A stretch of DNA of 64,000 nucleotides, from contig WHVD01000083.1 in NCBI GenBank assembly GCA_015178975.1, positions 1 through 64,000 of the forward strand, in the 5' to 3' direction. Both the position numbers and the translations under genes were made by a program. This DNA is from Hysterangium stoloniferum. Its lineage: Eukaryota; Basidiomycota; Agaricomycetes; Hysterangiales; Hysterangiaceae. Below, in pieces: positions 59,000 to 64,000 of the stretch. The notes under the pieces are model-generated. The model had not been told where the DNA came from. It saw nothing but the letters and a program-made list of their open reading frames with translations, and ran no database searches. Every line of letters begins with the position of its first letter. Position 1 is the stretch's first letter.

Positions 59000-60230
59000 A
59001 GGGAGTTCTGGTGTGGTTGTTATTTGAACCGACTCGCCAGAAGTCCCATTATATATGATTTTTAGAGTCACTACGAGTTCTTACCTTTTTGGCATACATA
59101 TAATATCGATTTAACCTCAAGATGGCGTTGGATGATAAGCTCCCCGAAAAGCATGTTCGGAATGCGGACCAGAGAGGCGCTCATACTAGCTCTTTGTTAC
59201 CTACGATCCAAATCTTCGAGATTTGGGCTTAGAGAGTATTTCTACAATGCTCTGGTTAACGTTGTGGAGTATTTGGAGTATCCCCGGGAAGAGAAACTGC
59301 TTAAAACCACTCATCGCTGTGATATCGGAATTATTTCCTTTGGGTTTTTTCTACCCACGTGTATAAAAAATTACTCAGTAGTGCCAACCTGAATTGGGCT
59401 CACGTCTGCTCAAGGCATCCGAATCTGACCATAAACGAAGAAATTTCGGCCTGGGCAATTTAGCGTTCGTTATAAATTGGTGGTGAAGTGACATCAATTT
59501 TGGATGACGGTTGTTTTAAACTCGGGAGAACATAGATGCATGCGCAAGGGGAATAATGCTAAAGGTATTCTTTTTTAAGCATCTCATTTGGGGCAATGGA
59601 TTTTTACTATATCAACAGCATAACTGTTCCTGAGATGGTGGGAAGTCTGGTTTGGTTTCTAAGTGTGGGAAGAGTATGCTCTATGATGGATCAAACTGCC
59701 GCAAGACAGACTGCGCAGATTATTATAATTCCGTAATATATTGTATGGGGCGTGCTGGTGAGCCAGTGTCAAACAGCTGGTTAAGAAGCACTCGCTGTGA
59801 CGAGTGACTGCAGTCCCCAGTCGTTTTCAGTTTCGGCCAAAATTCGGCGCTAGAGAAAGCTACAGGACAGAGATTGCTAGAAGGCTCCAAGTGGATCATG
59901 ATCGTGACCCATGAGGTATAGTTGCCAGTAGCCTCCAACAAATTACCTATCTCTTCCCGTCGTCTTGGGCTGCACGAGGTTGGTCGTCAGCTGGTGCGTG
60001 CAGTCGGTTTGTGGCGCCTTTGGGTCAATAAACCTAAATATAGAAGATTTTGGATCATATGTATATGGTTGTAAAAAGAGTTTTATGAGCGCCAGAATTG
60101 ATCAGTGAAGATCCGCCCCGAAGACCAGGAGCCAAAGGTCAGAAAGGCGATTCAATGCAGATTCTTTTCTTTTTAAAGAAACCAGACATTTTTCGATCTT
60201 TTTAGAACCCTAGATCATGGGACCGTCGGA
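59000..60230. other. divergent promoter region of terpene synthase and GGPP synthase
   Basis: No convincing gene lies in this stretch of about 1.2 kb. Short open frames (59132-59392 plus, 59723-59941 minus) match nothing I know. Shared control of the two terpene genes from here is possible but not shown. Confidence 0.45.
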
Positions 60231-60239
60231 GTATATATA
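60231..60239 (+). promoter_or_regulatory. TATA box of the GGPP synthase gene
   Basis: GTATATATA lies about 55 bp before the ATG at 60291, a usual place for a fungal TATA box. Confidence 0.6.
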
Positions 60240-60290
60240 GTGCAGTAATTTGTGTGTTCGTCATAGCAGCACCTCACGACAACGACGATC

Positions 60291-61690
60291 ATGGCGACCA
60301 TCACCTACAACAATTTCCTTGAACGTCTTTCAAACTCGAGTGTAGATTCATGGTGGCGTCCCGAAAATGAGACCGTCAGTGTATTTGCCCTATATTCTCT
60401 GACGTATGCTCAACGGCATATAGGCATTGGTGGAACCCTTCACTTATCTCACATCGACCGGTGGAAAAGAAATAAGGAAGAAGATGATCCAGGCATTTAA
60501 CTTGTGGTTGAAGGTTCCTGAGGATACGGTCAATGTGGTAGCCTCGGTCGTGGGCATGCTTCATAGCGCGAGTCTTATGTGCGCTTCACTCTCCGAGATT
60601 CTTTGTAAATAGCTGATTCTACCCTTATTACCCTCTAGCATGGATGATGTAGAGGACGACTCCCAACTGCGGAGAGGGCAACCAGGCATGTTTGACTTGT
60701 TTATTTCATGAGGCCTCTCGCCTGATCTTTGCTGGTTCACAGTTACCCACAAGATATATGGTATACCTCAGGCAATCAACAGCGCGAATTATGTGTACTT
60801 CCTGGCCTATAAACAGCTATTTGTACTGAAGCATATGCCGCCACATACCGGGAACGCGGAGATTGAGCTAGAACGCATCGTCACTGGTAAATCTCTCAAG
60901 GCATATTTATTCTATCGCCGTTAATATGTAAAGTACAGACGAACTCCTGAATTTGCATCGTGGCCAGGGGTTAGATCTCCTATGGCGAGACAATCTGGTA
61001 TGTCCTACTGAAGAAGAATATATCAATATGGTCAATAATAGTTTGTCCATCCGTGATGTCAGATCACTTCCACGAGACTGACCATCCTTCAGAGACCGGC
61101 GGGCTCTTTCGCATTGCAATCAAACTTATGATGGCCAAAAGCTCATCAACTGTGTAAGTCGGTTTTTTATAGTTCCCGATGCGCTTCCAAAGCTATCCAC
61201 CAAAGTAATTATATCCCACTTGTAAACCTCATCAGTATCTACTTTCAAATTCGTGATGATTATATGAATCTTCATTCCTCGGAAGTATGCAGCATTCCAT
61301 GGCATCGACAGGCGATCTGCTCACTTAATTCTCCAGTACGAGTCTAATAAAGGGTTCGCCGAAGATTTGACTGAGGGTAAATTCTCTTTTCCCATTGTCC
61401 ATTCTGTCCGGGAGGACGTCACGAATCGAAGGGTTCTGAGTGCGTCTGCTAACACGTTCACATTCACGTGATGGCTTAGACCTGTATTTTTAGATGTTTT
61501 ACAAAAACGGCCCAAGACACCAACCACCAAGCGCTATGTCATCGATTATATGCGGGATCACACAAAGTCATTTGAATATACCGCAAAAGTTCTCAATACT
61601 CTCGAACGTCAGGCTAGGGAAGAGATTGAGAAATTAGGTGGGAACTCAGCTCTCATTGCAATTCTCGATGCTTTGAGTATCAAAGCGTAG
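60291..61690 (+). CDS. geranylgeranyl diphosphate synthase (polyprenyl synthetase family)
   Basis: Exons include 60291-60374, 60424-60578, 60639-60685, 60743-60886, 60939-61040 and 61093 to about 61152. The remaining pieces end at the TAG at 61688. The first Asp-rich motif is [12 protein letters not shown] (exon 3) and the second is FQIRDDYMN (about 61250). [29 protein letters not shown] and [21 protein letters not shown] are all typical of fungal GGPP synthases. The enzyme condenses isopentenyl diphosphate with a shorter prenyl diphosphate in the cytosol. The third intron needs a GC donor (CCAG|GCATG) to keep the conserved HKIYG frame. Its place beside a terpene synthase suggests a biosynthetic role rather than the housekeeping copy. 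It appears intact. Confidence 0.9.
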
Positions 61691-61789
61691 GGAAAGTACT
61701 TCATTAGTTCGAGATATGTTTTTTTGCCCCCATAAACTGTACACATATAAATATAGAGAATTGATTGTAAATCATGGTCATTAGCGTAA

Positions 61790-62210
61790 GGATGCGCCGT
61801 TTTCGTCAGCTCCTTCGCCACTCTGGCAAGCAGGCTAGTTGGAGGCTTTTCAAAACACACTCAACTGTCTTTTCAAAATCGCTGACACTCAAGTGTGTAG
61901 AACAATTAGGGATATCTTCAAGAAACGAGTCGATGATGTCAATCGTCAGCTTGCTGGGATACTTCAGGAAGGTACGTTTGCACAGTCGGTCCCAACGAGT
62001 CTGAAGAGCTGTCAAGTTGACCGATAGCGAGACTATTGGTTGCACATAGTGATCTGAGAGAAAGGTAAGGGAGGGCAAGGCTGTTGTGTGTATTTACGCG
62101 TATTCTCACGGAAGGCATCTACGATGACCTCAGTCGCCCCTGTTCGCGATGCATCGACGACATTCCTAGAGACACTCTACACTATTATAAATTGTCGTGG
62201 CACCAAGCCA
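61790..62210 (-). pseudogene. terpene synthase fragment, truncated at a SINE
   Basis: The minus strand from 62180 gives NVVDASRTGATEVIVDAF, closely parallel to HVDAS..ESANIVVDAL of the intact synthase at 57.7 kb. A TRWDRLCKRT..IDSFL stretch follows where the intact enzyme has FWARAVKTA. There is no DEYTD part and no NSE part. Sequence left of 62180 changes into SINE at about 62213. It was probably a second terpene synthase of this locus, now broken. Homology is clear for one block and weak for the rest. Confidence 0.5.
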
Positions 62211-62212
62211 AC

Positions 62213-62384
62213 TTATTCTGTTGGATTTCGAGCATCATACAAGCACATGTTCCTTTGTCCTATTGTCCCATTATTCCCCCTTTTCAGGTTAAAATTGTAG
62301 AAAATGAATGGCCAGCCTGGGAATTGAACCTAGGGCTTCTGCATATATAGCAAGGGTATTACCAATTACCCCTGGGTAACAGTG
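62213..62384 (-). mobile_element. tRNA-derived SINE
   Basis: The minus strand from about 62378 starts with a tRNA-like head. A degenerate A box (ggtaattggtaatacc) and a good B box (ggttcaattcc) lie about 35 nt apart. The acceptor ends do not pair, so it is not a working tRNA. The body runs to ...gtatgatgctcgaaatccaaca at 62213. The last 58 bp or so recur, diverged, at 26022-26079 on the plus strand. Confidence 0.65.
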
Positions 62385-62389
62385 CTAGC

Positions 62390-62623
62390 ATTACACAATC
62401 TAACATTTCACACCCCAATTGTCTTCCATTTAGAACTCTATTGTTTTTAGGGTTTATATATGTAGCTACATGTAAATACAGCTCCCTGCATTATTGTGAG
62501 GGTCTTCTGGTACTCAAGTATGTGATAGATGGTGAGATAAGAAGCTATAACAACAATACTCAGTCTCGTAGTATGTATGTAAATGAGACCTGATTATTGT
62601 TGTTATAGCTTTGTATCTCAACA
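62390..62623 (+). repeat. copia LTR, right part
   Basis: It ends ...gtatctcaaca at 62623, directly before a primer site. It contains an inverted repeat (agctataacaacaata near 62543, tattgttgttatagct near 62594). The left border is not defined. Confidence 0.45.
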
Positions 62624-62636
62624 GGTTATAGGGCCC
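62624..62636 (+). other. copia primer-binding site
   Basis: GGTTATAGGGCCC follows the LTR end. Many Ty1/copia elements prime from an internal part of initiator Met-tRNA with such a ggttatgggccc sequence. Confidence 0.6.
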
Positions 62637-62663
62637 CACTAGCACACTCACTGCACATTCAAA

Positions 62664-63005
62664 GTGTCAACTTTCCAAAACACAAACTCGATTGAGAAGC
62701 CTTCTTCTCATCTCTATGACATCCCATATCTAGATGACACCGGATCAAATTTCCAGTCATGGAAATATCACCCACAAATAGTTCTCAAAGTTTGTGGATT
62801 GTCAAAAGCCCTCAATGGCACTAAAACAGATCAGACAAAAATCTGGGAGGCTAGAGCCTAGATTGTACTGACCCCGAAAGATGAACCCTTGAATGGGATC
62901 ATTGGCCTTGAGTCTGCCAAGGAGGTGTGGGAAAATTTGTGTACTAGATATGAAGGAAAGGAACTCAAAAAAAGTGGCTTACCTTATTGGTGAGCTATTC
63001 TGAAG
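62664..63005 (+). pseudogene. Ty1/copia gag fragment
   Basis: The frame gives YLDDTGSNFQSWKYHPQIVL, then ALNGT, a TAG at 62859, then ESAKEVWENLCTRYEGKE. This is the N-terminal gag pattern of copia elements (W-x2-W .. A-x2-W-x2-L). It stops near 63005 at an inverted copia end. It has no pol. Confidence 0.7.
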
Positions 63006-63021
63006 CAGTCTTGTTGACTCG

Positions 63022-63100
63022 GGGCCCATAACCTGTTGAGATATGCATATTTCAACACCCCCATAGAAGTGTCTCATCTCAATGCCTACCATGGTCCAAC
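63022..63100 (-). repeat. copia LTR end with primer site, inverse orientation
   Basis: GGGCCCATAACC (63022-63033) is the complement of a copia primer site. TGTTGAGATATG from 63034 is a typical LTR end. This minus-strand element should extend left, but the neighbour there is the plus-strand gag fragment, so it is a truncated head-to-head junction. The far LTR border was not found. Confidence 0.55.
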
Positions 63101-63880
63101 CAGACTTTGGCACACATTAAATCCCTGCCAAGTTTTTGACATCTTGCCTTGGGGTATATGAGACATGTGGGACTTATGGAGGATAACCAAAAACATTAAA
63201 AGTTATTTATTCAAAGTATATATATTTATATACTTTGCTGTAGAATTAATATTTCATCAAATTCAATCCATCAGGTGACATTCTGGGGAATGGGGAAATA
63301 TTAATATTTATCTTGCAATCTGATAAAAGATAGTCAAACAATCATATGCAGATTATCCTTTTGGGGGTAAATTTCACAACATGGATTGGTAGGCTAGATA
63401 CATAGTTCTGGTTAAGTTTCTAAATTAAATAAATTTAAATTATATGAACTATATTTGAAAGTTTGCATATGTATATACAAGAGAATGCATCTTATCCCAA
63501 AGGTTAAGTCATAACCCAAATGACCTTGTTTAACCATGACATTTGTGGATATTTTAAAAGTCACAGAGACAGTAGAGAATGCATTTTATCCCAAATATTA
63601 GGTAACAACCCAGATAATCTTGTTTAACCATGACATTGTGCATAGTTTAAAAGAGCATACAAGTCTTAAAGATGAAATTTTGGGGTAATGAAATATAAAC
63701 TCCTAAAACATGTAGTCATAGCAGAGGAAATAGTCTCACTTAAAAATATGAGGATTTTCAATAAAATTTTGTATATTCAATAAATTGTGACTATCCTCCT
63801 ATGATGATCTTCACCATACCTGTGAACCTTTTACATACAGTAATAGGCACTGGTCACTTTTCAGGGTACCTCCCCCTTGT
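63101..63880. other. AT-rich, no gene seen
   Basis: It contains two related stretches (gagaatgca.ctta.cccaaa.. ttaacc near 63483 and 63574). It probably includes the rest of the copia LTR. Confidence 0.4.
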
Positions 63881-63882
63881 TA

Positions 63883-64000
63883 CAGTGGCTCAAAAAACTG
63901 TCCCAATGTTCTCTCATTTTTGAAAGGTTGGGTTGGTATGGACCACTGACATAAGCAGAAAATCTAAGTAAATTATAAACAATACTATAGCATCATGACT
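63883..64000 (+). mobile_element. left end of a second Tc1/mariner element, cut by window edge
   Basis: After a TA (63881-63882) the sequence CAGTGGCTCAAAAAACTGTCCC begins. It continues as the inverse of 25166-25050. The terminal repeat is at least about 115 bp long. Confidence 0.78.

Noticed and set aside
62310..62380. Possible minus-strand tRNA gene
   Set aside because: The B box is good, but the acceptor stem does not pair and the T stem has a mismatch. It fits a SINE head better.

Overview
The window reads as genomic DNA of a mushroom-forming basidiomycete (Agaricomycetes). Its genes are dense in short introns of about 40-70 bp with GT..AG ends, including micro-exons. Its proteins belong to families typical of such fungi: a KRE6/SKN1 glucan protein, a UBE2O-like ubiquitin enzyme, DUF7923/CCCH proteins, a terpene synthase with a GGPP synthase, and a kinase carrying kinesin-light-chain-type TPRs. 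About half of the window is transposon-derived. No tRNA, rRNA or CRISPR locus was found. The species cannot be named from the sequence alone.

Layout. 1-7459: a young Ty3/gypsy chromovirus (5' LTR cut by the window edge) with broken gag and pol and an antisense accessory gene. It sits inside an older minus-strand gypsy element (7460 to about 13631). 13.6-16.5 kb: no recognisable gene. 16.55-24.3 kb: two copies of a segment of about 3 kb, each with an intact seven-exon gene for a 600-residue zinc-finger-like protein. 24.3-31.4 kb: a transposon graveyard (Tc1/mariner, gag debris, minisatellites, and a tyrosine-recombinase retroelement split by a LINE). 31.9-41.8 kb: a minus-strand gene block (TPR-kinase, UBE2O-like E2/E3, KRE6/SKN1). 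42.6-51.5 kb: a tandem array of three DUF7923/CCCH genes in different states of decay. 52-57.3 kb: a foldback MITE, a basic-secretory-protein gene, and an 11-exon methyltransferase with 7-, 12- and 18-nt exons. 57.7-62.2 kb: a terpene locus with a terpene synthase, a divergent GGPP synthase and a terpene-synthase fragment cut off at a SINE. 62.2-64 kb: copia fragments and the end of a second Tc1/mariner copy.

How parts relate. The GGPP synthase could supply the prenyl diphosphate used by the adjacent terpene synthase. The UBE2O-like and KRE6-like genes look like single-copy housekeeping genes. The TPR-kinase, the DUF7923 array and the 600-residue pair look like fast-changing accessory genes, shaped by tandem duplication and by a shared 130-bp MITE.

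I built the exon structures by hand from reading frame, splice sites and family conservation. In every gene called intact the exon lengths sum to a multiple of three. No database search was possible. The best candidates for something under-described are the antisense Zn2Cys6-like gene inside the chromovirus, the TPR-kinase fusion, and the duplicated 600-residue gene.
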